From Mauremys mutica (Eukaryota > Chordata > Testudines > Geoemydidae), in NCBI RefSeq assembly GCF_020497125.1, contig NC_059079.1:9021053-9085052 (forward strand): a stretch of DNA of 64,000 nucleotides, in the 5' to 3' direction. How positions within the stretch are numbered: the stretch's first letter is position 1; every line of letters starts with the position of its first letter. The position numbers and the translations under genes are program-made. The notes beneath the pieces were generated by a model that saw only the letters and a list, made by a program, of their open reading frames with translations, ran no database searches and had not been told where the DNA came from. Below, in pieces: positions 11,920 through 22,813 of the stretch.

Positions 11920-12430
11920 TTACAGCTTAGACCAGAGGAGAGGAAGTGTGGCTGAAAGGCTGGTTAATGAAGACACCCTCAAGCCATTGGTAAGGGAGCC
12001 CTAAGGTAAGGGTGAAGAAGAGAGAAGCGGGAGAGCTCTGGGGAAGTAGCCCAGGAAAATGTAGCAACTCTGGCAGTGAAAGGTTGGCTGCCAACAGCTG
12101 CTGCCATTAGGGTCCCTGGGCTGGAACCTGGAGTAGAGGGTGGGCCCAGGTTCTCCCCAACCTGCCACTACAGAAACACCTTCTGGGAGGGGAAGTCAGA
12201 CCCCTGTCTGGACAGGAGGCTAAACTGTTCTGAAATAAGCCCCTAGGGATAACAGAAACTGTGGGAGTTCTCTCACCAACCTCCTTGCTGGCTTATGATG
12301 AAAAGGACTCAGTAGACTGTAACCCTGGCCCTAGAGAGAGAAGGGCTACGCGGAGGGTCGCAGTGAGCCACCAAGGCTAGCATATACTGCCTAGAAGCGC
12401 GGGACCCATGGGGATAAGGCCACACAGTAT
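11920..12430 (+). repeat. Retroelement-like block, tentative
   Basis: A purine-rich block with GGGAGCCCTAAGGTAAGGGT, AGTAGAGGGTGGGCCCAGGT and GCCACTACAGAAACACC resembles internal or untranslated sequence of LTR elements I have met in turtle genomes. No termini or coding motifs are visible, so the class is a guess. Confidence 0.3.
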
Positions 12431-12666
12431 AGATACATAACTTCTTAAATTTTGCTCAGACATACACTTTCACAATGACTAAGATGACCAGCACATTACT
12501 AGTTGTTGGTAAAGACCTCACATGCCACCCTTTGGCACACTACTATGTAGACATCCGACCCAAGGAACCTTCTAACTACAAAGCACCCTCTGCCAGTTGG
12601 CAACAAGAAATCCCTGGGTCACAGCAAGTATCATGCCCCAGATATTGATGCATTCAGATATAGCCT

Positions 12667-13230
12667 CTGTGTTAGAGAATGGGACAGGGATAGTCAGGCC
12701 TAGTGATTAGAGAAGGATTCAGGCCTACTAGTTGAAGCAGGAGCCAGGAAGCAGAATCAATCCAAGGGTCAGGACAGGAGTCAGGAACCAGTAGCCATGC
12801 CATGAGTCAGAACCAGGACCAGCACTAATAATCAAGCCAAGGGTCAGAGCCAGGACTGGAAACCAGTAGCCATGGTAAAGGTCAGAGTCAGAATCAAGAA
12901 CCAGGGTCAGGGTAAGGAAGTTGGAGCCAGTAGCAAGGACTGAGCAGGAGCAAGGCTGGGAAACAAGGCAGAAACAGGACTACGTTAAGCAGGGTTACAG
13001 CAGGATAGTAGCAAGTAAAGGAGCAGCAGACACAGAGAGGATTGCACTGTGGAAGTGAACACATTGTGCATCCAGAGAGCAGCTCCTCCTGCTGCTGCTG
13101 GGCTAAAAGCCAGCCAGCTGTGCTTCTTGACCAATAAGGTGGTGTAGTCAGTTAGGTAGCCTGCTGCAGTCCAGCTGCATTTGTTGGGTTGCCAGGAGAC
13201 TAAATCTGCTGCAGGCCCTGATCCCTGACA
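12667..13230 (+). repeat. Probable Ty3/Gypsy LTR fragment
   Basis: A GGTCAG(A/G)-rich stretch with loosely repeated words (AGTCAGGAACCAGTAGCC, AGCCAGGACTGGAAACCAGT) passes into a GC-balanced part ending in CCCTGATCCCTGACA at about 13230. An identical 36-bp piece (12769-12804) recurs at 20344-20379 beside the Gypsy pol remnant, which is why I link it to that family. The 5' boundary is uncertain. Confidence 0.45.
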
Positions 13231-13288
13231 CTGAAGATCTGGGACTCCAGAGCACAAAATGCCAATTCTCACTATATGTATTGCACCA

Positions 13289-14110
13289 AAGATGAGGAAA
13301 TTTCTCGATACTTTAAATGACTGCTTCATGGAGCAGCTGGTACGGGAACCCACAAGGGGAGAGGCAACTCTAGATTTAATCCTGAGTGGAGCGCAGGAGC
13401 TGGTCCAAGAGGTAACTATAGCAGGACCGCTTGGAAATAGTGACCATAATACAATAGCATTCAACATCCCTGTGGTGGGAAGAACACAACTGCCCAACAC
13501 TGTGGCATTTAATTTCAAAAGGGGGAACTATACAAAAATGAGGGGGTTAGTTAGACAAAAGTTAAAAGGTACAGTGACTAAAGTGAAATCCCTGCAAGTT
13601 GCATGGGCCCTTTTTAAAGACACCATAATAAAGGCCCAACTTCAATGTATACCCCAAATTAAGAAAAACAGTAAAAGAACTAAAAAAGAGCCACCGTGGC
13701 TTAACAACCATGTAAAAGAAGCAGTGAGAGATAAAAAGACTTCCTTTAAAAAGTGGAAGTCAAATCCTAGTGAGGCAAATAGAAAGGAGCACAAACACTG
13801 CCAACTTAAATGCAAGAGTGTAATAAGAAAAGCCAAAGAAGAGTTTGAAGAACGGCTAGCCAAAAACTCCAAAGGTAATAACAAAATGTTTTTTAAGTAC
13901 ATCAGAAGCAGGAAGCCTGCTAAACAACCAGTGGGGCCCCTTGACGATCAAAATACAAAAGGAGCGCTTAAAGACGATAAAGTCATTGCGGAGAAACTAA
14001 ATGGATTCTTTGCTTCAGTCTTCATGGCTGAGGATGTTAGGGAGATTCCCAAACCTGAGCTGGCTTTTGTAGGTGACAAATCTGAGGAACTGTCACAGAT
14101 TGAAGTGTCT
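13289..14110 (+). pseudogene. CR1 ORF2, endonuclease C-terminus and linker
   Basis: About 280 codons are open in one frame. The start encodes FLDTLNDCFMEQLVREPTRG. GNSDHNTIAFNI (SDH at 13439-13447) is the last catalytic motif of the APE-type endonuclease that nicks target DNA for LINE insertion. The following Lys-rich region is the usual linker between endonuclease and reverse transcriptase. The frame runs on only six bases past the breakpoint near 14105-14110, to a stop at 14114-14116, because the reverse transcriptase N-terminus has been deleted. Upstream endonuclease residues are missing through 5' truncation. Confidence 0.88.
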
Positions 14111-15260
14111 TACTAATCTATTAGAATTCTTTGAAGGGGTCAACAAACATGTGGACAAGGGAGATCCGGTGGACATAGTGTACTTGGATTTCCAGAAAGC
14201 CTTTGACAAGGTCCCTCACCAAAGGCTCTTATGTAAATTAAGCTGTCATGGGATAAAAGGGAAGGTCCTTTCATGGATTGAGAACTGGTTAAAGGACAGG
14301 GAACAAAGGGTAGGAATTAATGGTAAATTCTCAGAATGGAGAGGTGTAACTAGTGGTGTTCCCCAAGGGTCAGTCCTCGGACCAATCCTATTCAATTTAT
14401 TCATAAATGATCTGGAGAAAGGGGTAAACAGTGAGGTGGCCAAGTTTGCAGATGATACTAAACTTCTCAAGATAGTTAAGACCAAAGCAGATTGTGAAGA
14501 ACTTCAAAAAGATCTCACAAAACTAAGTGATTGGGCAACAAAATGGCAAATGAAATTTAATGTGGATAAATGTAAAGTAATGCACATTGGAAAAAATAAC
14601 CCCAACTATACATACAACATGATGGGGGCTAACTTAGCTACAACGAGTCAGGAAAAAGATCTTGGCGTCATCGTGGATAGTTCTCTGAAGATGTCCACGC
14701 AGTGTGCAGAGGCGGTCAAAAAAGCAAATAGGATGTTAGGAATCATTAAAAAGGGGATAGAGAATAAGACTGAGAATATATTATTGCCCTTATATAAATC
14801 CATGGTACGCCCACATCTCGAATACTGTGTACAGATGTGGTCTCCTCACCTCAAAAAAGATATTCTAGCACTAGAAAAGGTTCAGAAAAGGGCAACTAAA
14901 ATGATTAGGGGTTTAGAGAGGGTCCCATACGAGGAAAGATTAAAGAGGCTAGGACTCTTCAGCTTGGAAAAGAGAAGACTAAGGGGGGACATGATAGAGG
15001 TATATAAAATCATGAGTGATGTTGAGAAAGTGGATAAGGAAAAGTTATTTACTTATTCCCATAATACAAGAACTAGGGGTCACCAAATGAAATTAATAGG
15101 CAGCAGGTTTAAAACAAATAAAAGGAAGTTCTTCTTCACGCAGCGCACAGTCAACTTGTGGAACTCCTTACCTGAGGAGGTTGTGAAGGCTAGGACTATA
15201 ACAATGTTTAAAAGGGGACTGGATAAATTCATGGTGGCTAAGTCCATAAATGGCTATTAG
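14105..15260 (+). pseudogene. CR1 ORF2, reverse transcriptase core to C-terminus
   Basis: From the breakpoint the frame reads [20 protein letters not shown] and stays open to a stop at 15258-15260. It contains [15 protein letters not shown], carrying the first catalytic Asp, [20 protein letters not shown], and FADDTKLL (near 14443-14466), the YADD-box equivalent with the two Asp residues that bind metal. The thumb and C-terminal region with [11 protein letters not shown] and [20 protein letters not shown] follow. The N-terminal fingers motifs are absent. The 86 bases before the breakpoint belong to the other frame, so the Met at 14073 is not a real start. Confidence 0.92.
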
Positions 15261-15463
15261 CCAGAATGGGTAAGAATGGTGTCCCTAGCCTCTGTTCGTC
15301 ACAGGATGGAGATGGATGGCAGGAGAGAGATTGCTTGATCATTGCCTGTTAGATTCACTCCCTCTGGGGCACCTGGCATTGGCCACTGTCGGTAGACAGA
15401 TACTGGGCTAGATGGACCTTTGGTCTGACCCGGTACGGCCTCTCTTATGTTCTTATGTTCTTA

Positions 15464-16569
15464 ATAGTCAGTATTCTGAGTTGATACTTAGAAATGCTAA
15501 AGTACAATGGATCCTGCATCTTCTGTGAGGCCTCTAAGGACTGCAGATGGGTAGGGCATAGATAGATAAAAGCTCTGAAATATAGTAACTAAAGCATATA
15601 TACACATGCAGAAATTCCTATTTTAGGCATCCATAGACCCAAATCAGTAGAGTGTGCTATTGACCAGCTGCCAAGAGTGCCTAAGTACCACAGCCCTAAA
15701 TCCCTGGTATAGTCTGACCAGCATTTCAGCACTTCTCTAGGAGTCCTTGGTACTGTGAGGATGATCACCCCAGAAAGGCCTCCCACAAAGACGTGATGCA
15801 AGAGCTGACACTATAGACAGTTGTGCCTAGGATTATGCCTATGCTTTGGTGAGTAAAGCCCTGCTACACGGAAGCTCAGTGTGCAAGAAAGTGTTTTGTC
15901 AATTCCACAAAGTTCATTGTTCCATAATCCCCAGTTCATGAAGTCAGAGCTGCTACCTGAGGCCCAACCACTGTGGATCACAGAGTTTGAAGGCAAAGCT
16001 TTTCGGGGAAAGGACTTTTTCCTCTTGGGAAATCATCTAAAATCTCATGGGCACTATGAGAAATAAATAAATAAACAAACAAACTAATAAATATTAAAAA
16101 ATAACAATCTGTATTCTCAACCAAGGAAGCAACCAGAGGGAGATAAGAGAGCATTTACTAGTACCTTATACAGTGAATGTACTATCTACAGGTATGTAGA
16201 GGAGAGGAGGCACATCACTCAAAACTGTAATTTTGGTAGGGCCTGCTGAGTCTTACATTGGAAGCACAGAAAATGAGATGTTCAACATACCACCATTTAA
16301 ATTCTATTTACTACCTGTGTCTCTCTCACTAAGATCATTCTTAGGGAAAAATAATTGATGAAAATTTCAGTCAGTGTACAGGCATACATTTAAACTATGT
16401 TTTCATAGACCTCTGTAAAGACACCAAGATGGTTCTAAATAACTTGGCTTGCTGACTCCAGAATCTTTAGTCAGGAATTCTACAGCTAAGATTTTAGTGA
16501 ACCTCTGATTAAAAGACTTCCATCTATTTCTTAAACCAAAAAATTCCTCATTGGATGGTTACATCTCAG
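15464..16569. other. Intronic sequence, no gene seen
   Basis: Unique-looking sequence with an AAAT/AAAC-rich run near 16062-16105. No gene or clear repeat. Confidence 0.55.
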
Positions 16570-16790
16570 TTATTGAATTTCCCACCACTGCAGGGGCCTT
16601 GGGCATCTCTGCTGTGGCACACAATAGTTTAGATTCCTGAGTCCTGTAACACTGTGGTCTAATTCAGCTTGATGGGCTTGGTGAGGGGTGACTGGGGGGT
16701 GTTTAGTGGCCTGTGATGCACAAGAGGTCAGACTACATCATCTATTGGTCCCTTCTGGCCTAAATTCTGAGTCTATGATGGGCAAATGTA
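16570..16790 (+). repeat. CR1/SINE-type 3' tail, old
   Basis: The string GAGGTCAGACTACATCATCT followed by GGTCCCTTCTGGCC and TGAGTCTATGATGG is a decayed version of the tail shared by CR1 LINEs and turtle tRNA-SINEs (compare GACTAGATGACCTC at 48717). The upstream extent is uncertain. Confidence 0.5.
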
Positions 16791-19039
16791 AGGATAGACT
16801 TTTGATTAACCTATCAGATCTGGATGACGCCTTTTCAAGGTCAGTCTGATACTCTATCTAGCTTTCTGGCAAGAAAAGTTTTTACCTAAAAGTCACATAC
16901 TGTATTTTAATTTAATTTTTTATCAATCTGAATTTGGCCCTCCTTATTATCAGTGATTTACCCCTCATAAAATGACTGATTTTGGGCGGTAGAAAATCTA
17001 TTCTTGTTCAACAGATTAATCCTATTGCTTTTGTTACCGAGTGGTTAAAATTTGTGATATAATTCATGTATAAACTTTCAAGCAGGTCAAGTATATTTCT
17101 AGCTATATCTTCATATTGGAATGATGTACAACTTCACAGCTCACCTATGCCTTTCAATAGGTCCCTGCCTGTGTTTCCAAGTCCTAGAATAGTTTTAGAA
17201 AATGAGATTTTTTTTTATTATTCCATTACTATACATTGTTCTGATATTTCCATAGACAATGGAACTTGCTTGCATTCTTCACTCTTCAATAGTTTCCAGA
17301 CCCCACCTGCTCCTCCCTATTTTTATTCTTTGTTCCAGCCATCAAGCTGTACAGTAAGTCTTCCTTTATTTCCCTTGTTACCATTACTTATAGAATGTCA
17401 ATCTTGTTTAGATACTGGTTTTACTGTTGTTTTCTATATAATTAGGTAGCACCACAAAATTATATTATCCTGGTTTATTTTTATATTATTGAACAAATTT
17501 ACAACAAGACTCCTTAATTGTACCTACTTGGGCAAACACAGAACCCAGCTATTTGTCCTCATTAAGAGATTTATTTAATGTTTAAATTCTCTTATTCAAT
17601 CTTAAAATGCTATCTGGTTGATGTGATTTTTTCAATAAGAATTGATAATTTAAATATTGACATTTTGGATGGCATCAAGATGTTTTTGTTTTCTATTGTG
17701 ATTAGAACATTTTATTATATTTAAATGTCTGTCCTAATTTTATTTTGTTTTACCAAATCTAGAAACATTTTTCTTTTATTTCCAAGTATTTCAATGTTTG
17801 TAGTAAATTAAACATTAATCTTTCTCTGCAAATGTCAAGTGATATTTAAATGTTTTTCTAGCACATAAGTGATTATTAATATTAATGCAATAAAATCACA
17901 GCTCTTTGTCCTTTCTTTGATATTTAAGAAAAAATTAAGAATGTCAAAACAGTTCTGCAAAGAAAGAATTCATTGGTCTACCATCCACTCTCCACTAGCT
18001 GAGTGGTAAAAAATTGTGAGACAACGTGTTTATAGCATCAGAAAGGGTTGAAAATGAATTAGTCTATCAGTGGTACACTGTGAGTATCACTTCAATGTGC
18101 AAATATTCATTTTAATTTAAATCCCCCTTTTTGTCATGCAAATGAAAGACTCTTTGTCATTCTTATAATTAGCCCTTCTTGCACTAAATGAGAATAAAAT
18201 CTGATCAGAAGTCCATATGGGCAAGGTCATAAATCAAACAGAAAATAATCCATGTATAACTCTGTGAGATGACAAAAATACACAAAGCTCAGAACTGAAG
18301 CACAGCAGTCAAGACCCACTCCCAGAAATACTGTAAAATAAAATAAAATATGTTTGACAGGCTAGATTTATTTCCATATTCTGTAGCCCTATAAACACAT
18401 TTGCTGTTTAGATACAAAAGTTAATTCAGCACCAAGGACAATTCAGCAAGACAAACAGCTGTTAAAATAGTACTACTACATTTTGCCAAACAAAGATTAA
18501 TTTCACTTAATTTTCTTACTTCAAATGGTGGCAGTAAAAATCCCATATTATAACTGACAACATTTTATATGCTATAAAATTGAACAAAAATTATAATGAA
18601 AAATGAAGTTGCTTAGAAGATGTTGAATTTGTATATATAAAATCAAAGTAAGCTATATATTGTAGCACAACTCAAATATAAATGGAATTTGATTCAGCTT
18701 ATTTTCATTTTCAGAATGGAAGTAAAAAGATACTTTTGAAAGATGTGATAAAATTCTCAATCTTGACCAGCTGTGGTGACAGTGACAGCACATCACTCTA
18801 CATAAACAGGGAACATCAGCATACTGACTGGACTCCAAACGATGAATGTGGTATTTCAAGTCAAAGAGTGATGATTTCATGCAAATATTGGGAGACAGGG
18901 CACTCATGACAGTGCACTGCAATCTGAAGCTTGTGATCTGAGCATTCAAGAGGTTGGCTCTGGACAGAGCATGGATGTAGGAAAGGCTGGAGAGTGGTCT
19001 GTGGGAATTCAGGCTCTAGACTGTTTTGCATAAGTCCCA
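16791..19039. other. AT-rich intronic stretch
   Basis: Very AT-rich, especially 17440-17960, with an AAAAT microsatellite near 18336-18351. A small open frame near 18682-18909 has no domain or splice context. No gene seen. Confidence 0.6.
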
Positions 19040-19235
19040 ACTGGAAGTCAAGACTCCAGCATTCCATTTTTGGTTCTGCCACTGACTGACTCACTGTGTG
19101 GCTTTGAGCAAGTCACTTCCCCTCTTGTGTCTCAGTTTGCCTTGCTGTAAAATTCACATATTTACTCCTACCTCAATGCTTTAAGACTTGATTAAAATTT
19201 GTAAAAGTGCTTTGTGATCCTCAGGTGAAAGCAGA
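19040..19235 (+). repeat. MIR-like CORE-SINE
   Basis: The order TTTTGGTTCTGCCACTGACT, GAGCAAGTCACTTCCCCTCT, GTCTCAGTTTGCC and GTAAAAGTGCTTTGTGATCC is that of the MIR core and tail. Divergent copy. Confidence 0.75.
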
Positions 19236-19769
19236 AGCATTGTTACTGAATCACATCCCAACTCATACATACCACCAAATTAAAAAGAAAAAAATCTTCA
19301 AGCTGAAAACAAACCTGAAAATTTAGGCCTGAATTATGGTTTTTATAATGAAAGCACTTGCTCTAGAATAGTTGTAATGTTGATGCTGAGATACACCATT
19401 AAACCACAAAGCACTATGTTAAAGTCAAGAACTAATTTTCAATATTTATGAACTAAGAGTCACCTGTTAAATATTCCCACACAACCAAACATGTAGTTTT
19501 ACAAAAGGGCAATTTTAGAAGTAACAATTGTGCATGTTCATTTTAAGTTGTAAGATAAAAATAGGCATTTTCGTACACAACTATGAATTCATGCATACAA
19601 AAAATGTGCTACTTACCTTTAGGAACTTTTGTTCTCTGACAGTGCTGCTTCCAGAGTCACACAGCTGGAGTCATGTGACTAGCGATGCGGACACAGAACT
19701 ATTTTAAAAAGGAGTAGCTGCATGTCGCTCAACTCCTATATTCCAACAAATTCAGGTTGAACAAACTAT
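19236..19769. other. Intronic sequence, no clear gene
   Basis: No gene. The piece from GCTACTTACC (about 19609) to the direct neighbour of the next repeat resembles a recurrent turtle repeat with CTTACC...TGTTCTC words, but I cannot name it. Confidence 0.4.
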
Positions 19770-19868
19770 ACTAATAGAAGCAGCAAAGAATCCTGTGGCA
19801 CCTTATAGACTAACAGACGTTTTGCAGCATGAGCTTTCGTGGGTGAATACCCACTTCTTCAGATGCAG
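19770..19868 (+). repeat. Single copy of the 1.2-kb fold-back repeat family
   Basis: AAGCAGCAAAGAATCCTGTG, then GACTAACAGACG, AGCATGAGCTTTCGTGGGTG and CCCACTTCTTCAGATGCAGA match the arms of the repeat at 1177-1354. This copy is single and not inverted. Confidence 0.8.
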
Positions 19869-20343
19869 AGGGAGCTAATGGGATGCACTACCTCCAATTA
19901 CAGTTGGGCTCCTAAGCAGTAGGAAGCTGTGAAGGTCAGTGTGGTTCTGGGCAGGAGAACAAGAGTTACTGAAAATGAGTAATCCATTTGTCTCTTTCTC
20001 TTTCCAGACATTACCCTCAGAGAGCCCCACTGTAGAAAACTAGCTAGAAGTGAGCTTCCTGAGGAGTCCTGCTGGTTAAACTGCATCCAGCACCTGTTCT
20101 TGGCACACAGACAAGAGAAACACAATTTGTGAAGGTGTGAACTAAACTCCACATATCAGCCCTACAAGTGTCTAAAAAAAGCAAATTACAAATAAATGTC
20201 CTAGTAAACCAAGCTCTGACACATTCAGACCCAGAGACATCAGTTTGACACATAGCCTTATATCCTTAGACAACAAATATCCTCTTTGACAGGGCAAGAA
20301 GGAAGACCCAGGTCCCTACTGTCCCTACTGTCAGCCAGGAATG
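19869..20343. other. Intronic sequence, no gene seen
   Basis: Sequence between the repeat copy and the Gypsy remnant; nothing recognised. Confidence 0.4.
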
Positions 20344-20379
20344 TCAGGACAGGAGTCAGGAACCAGTAGCCATGCCATG
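20344..20379 (+). repeat. 36-bp exact match to the LTR fragment at 12769-12804
   Basis: These 36 bases (beginning TCAGGACAGG, ending CATGCCATG) are identical at both places, 7.6 kb apart on the same strand. Lying just upstream of Gypsy pol remnants, they suggest that both derive from one LTR family. Confidence 0.8.
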
Positions 20380-20729
20380 CCAGGAATGTCGATCCAGCCG
20401 CCCGCTAGCTCAGGGGAACCCAAAGTTTCAAATGGCAACCTAAAGATGAAGATTTCATCCCAGAAAAATGGGAGGACCCGACTGAGTTGGGCACGAGAGC
20501 AGATAGCCTTCTCTGATGGGGAGGAGGGCAAATCTTGATGACTAAAGCAGTGGCCCCAATTCAAGCTCCAGAATGAACAGCTTTACAAGGTAATGTGAGA
20601 CCCCCAAACTCAAGACACCATTCCTGGTCCTCAAAAAGTTCCGCCAAACAGTTCCCCACCTAGTGCTGTGGTGTGGTTGGGAAAGGAAAAGGCACCAGAG
20701 AGGGTGGTCCTTGGATTCTTCTGGCCAGG

Positions 20730-21345
20730 GATACACAAAGATGTATGCAATTTTTGTGCCCCATCCCCCAAATGCCAGTTGTCAGGGCCCAAAGAGACAC
20801 TGAAGGCCCCCCTAGTTCCACTCCCAGCGGTGGAAGTACTCAGGTAGGCATGGATTTAGTGAGGCCCCTTGAGAAAAGTGCTTTGGGGTAATGTTACATA
20901 TTAGTGATAGTGGACTATAGAACACAGTACCCTGAAGCTATCGCCCTCTGCACAATGAATGCATCTACCACTGTGAACAAGATCATGAAAGTCTTTGGGA
21001 GGGTTGGGATACCTAGAGAAATACTGATGGAGCGGGGATCCACCTTTTTGTCCAAACAGATGCGGGAACTGAAGATCAAAGCTTTCAAGACCTCTGTTTA
21101 CCATCCACAGATCAATGGGCTACGAGAGTGGTTTAATGGGACCCTGAAGGCTCTGTTAAGGATATTCTTGGGCACAGACCCTCAATACTGGGAGCGTCGA
21201 TACTGCTGTCACTGCTCTTTGCCATATAAGAGGTTCCCCAAGCCTCTAGAGAGGTCTCACCTTTTGAACTGTTGTCTCGGAGACAGCCCAGAGGGATTCT
21301 GGACCTCTGGGAAGCCTAGGAGGAAGAGGAATCCAGGATCATGAG
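20730..21345 (+). pseudogene. Ty3/Gypsy integrase remnant
   Basis: Degenerate integrase, which inserts LTR-element cDNA into chromosomes. Pieces in order are the end of the zinc-binding region (CNFCAPSPKCQLSGPK, near 20750), the first catalytic Asp in MDLVRPLEKSALG (near 20850), then IVDYRTQYPEAIALCT, VFGRVGIPREIL, TSVYHPQINGL and FNGTLKALLRIF up to about 21170. The second catalytic Asp, normally in a TDQG-like context, is Glu here (LMERGSTF), and the final Glu survives in GLREWFN. Stops and frame changes occur around 20889 and after 21200. Nonfunctional. Confidence 0.85.
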
Positions 21346-21399
21346 CTCAATACCACCTGTTCCCCAGCTATGGGAACAGCTGAAAGCACTCAGGGGGAT

Positions 21400-21690
21400 T
21401 CGCAAAAAATAACATGGTGAAAGCCAAACAAGTCCAGGAACGCATCTATAACAATAGGGAACAGTTATACACAACTGAATCTGGTGGCAGGATGTTACTG
21501 TTACTCCCAACGGCAGAATCAAAACTATTGGCCCGGTGGCAAGGGCAGTTTGAAGTGGTAAGAAAGATACAGCCAGTCGACTGTGAGATCCATCAATTTG
21601 GTAAATTAAAAGAGACACAGATATATCAAGTCAACCTCCTAAAAGCCTGGAAGGCTCAGGAGGGCCTACTGATGACACCACACTCACCAG
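21400..21690 (+). pseudogene. Gypsy pol segment downstream of integrase
   Basis: In a different frame from the integrase piece, KAKQVQERIYNNREQLY, GGRMLLLLPTAESKLLARWQ, GQFEVVRKIQPVDCEI and TQIYQVNLLKAW follow the pattern of the C-terminal DNA-binding region that ends Gypsy integrases (GDRVLL...WQGP...YHVNLLK type). It extends the integrase remnant in the expected order. Remaining sequence to 21890 is Pro/Ser-rich and not recognised. Confidence 0.75.
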
Positions 21691-21892
21691 AGCCAGAGCA
21701 GGGACCTCAAGCTGTGATGTCTCCAGACCCACACGGAGTTCTGGCTGATGCAGTGAGGACAAATGCTGCAACAGATCCAGGCATTGCCCACAGTGTTCTC
21801 AGCCTTCCCTCGGAAGATGCTCCTAACCCACCACTACATCATGAAGATGGCAGGGCAGAGAGTGCACGAGAGTCATCAACCCCTGCCGCAGA

Positions 21893-22078
21893 AGATGTGG
21901 CCAGCACATCCCTCAGCCCACGCCGTTTCCCGCAGCCCCCACTGGCCTGGAGCAGCGAACCGCAGCAAGTGGGAGCTGCAATCAGCCGAACCTGCGTATG
22001 CGACAGGTAAACAAACCAGCCCGGCCTGCCAGGGGACTTATTCTGGCTGGCTGCATGTCAAAGGTTGCCAATCCCTGG
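21893..22078. mobile_element. hAT MITE fragment between the Gypsy pieces
   Basis: The segment contains GGCCAGCACATCCCTCAGCC, GCAGCCCCCACTGGCCTGGA, AGGTAAACAAACCAGCCCGG and ends AAAGGTTGCCAATCCCTGG. This is a well-populated turtle/crocodilian non-autonomous hAT. A shorter relative with the same AAAGGTTGCCAATCCCTGG end is at 48600-48678. The left terminus and a target duplication are not evident, so the copy is truncated or decayed. Confidence 0.65.
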
Positions 22079-22620
22079 TCTATACCAATGTGTGACAATG
22101 CCATTGGGCTTCCATGGATTGGCAGCCACCTTTCAGTGGCTGATGGACTGGGTACTGCAGTCCCACAATCAGCACGAAGCTGCCTATATTGATGACACAG
22201 TCATCTATAGCTGCAACTGGGAAGAGCTCCTGCAGCATGCCGCCACAGTTATTCAGGCCCTCAAGGAGGGCCAACAGGGAATCCTGCTGAATGCCACCTC
22301 AGAGGGAGGTGACATGCCTTGGATACACTGTAAGGTGGTGCCAGCTGCACCCCCAGGGCACAAGGTCCAAGCATTGGCAGATTGCTCAATACCATCAACC
22401 AAAAAGCAGGTCTGGCACTTGGCTGACTATTACAGTAGGTTTCTACCTGACTTCACCTATTTTGTAGCTCCCCACACTTACCAACCTGGTCAAAGGCACC
22501 AGCCCCGAGGTGCAATGGATGAAGGCCTGTGACAGGGCCTTTGGGACCCTAAAGAGCTGGATAATCCAGGGACCAGTTCTCTTCCACTCTGACTTCACGA
22601 AAAAAAATGCATTTTGATTT
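22079..22620 (+). pseudogene. Ty3/Gypsy reverse transcriptase remnant
   Basis: Reverse transcriptase of an LTR element. MPLGFHGLAATFQWLMDWVL corresponds to the conserved MPFGL...ATFQ..M motif, and AAYIDDTVIYS (near 22180-22212) is the catalytic YxDD box. The frame then carries STKKQVWHLADYYSRFLPDF, the usual lead into the connection domain, and breaks at a stop near 22530. A shifted frame continues with sequence like FGTLKSW and VLFHSDFTKK. It lies downstream of integrase, the reverse of normal pol order. Confidence 0.85.
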
Positions 22621-22813
22621 GAGTGAATGCTTCATGCATTTAAGTCCAGAAAGATATAGAATGGCTACTTCAACTACAGATTTTTCCTCCCTGGGTCTAT
22701 GTCTGTTGGGAGTGGAGTATCGTGGGGACACAGTTTCAACAGCAACAAAATATACATTTTTTGAAATAACAAAATGTCAAATTTAAAAAAAAAAAAAGCC
22801 AAGTATGATTATC

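Larger units (their letters stand above)
13285..15463 (+). mobile_element. Young CR1 LINE copy, 5'-truncated with internal deletion
   Basis: This copy runs from the C-terminal part of the endonuclease through the reverse transcriptase and 3' UTR to the characteristic CR1 3' end (GGTCTGACCCGGTACGGCC, then near-tandem TTCTTATG octamers at 15443-15463). Unlike the other copies, both coding blocks remain open for hundreds of codons, so divergence is low and the insertion fairly recent. It is 5'-truncated and lacks an internal piece at about 14105, so it is dead. No target duplication was resolved. Confidence 0.93.

Noticed and set aside
13259..15260. Host protein genes of 285 and 395 codons
   Set aside because: Both are parts of CR1 ORF2, with endonuclease SDH and reverse transcriptase FADD motifs, followed by the CR1 3' end.
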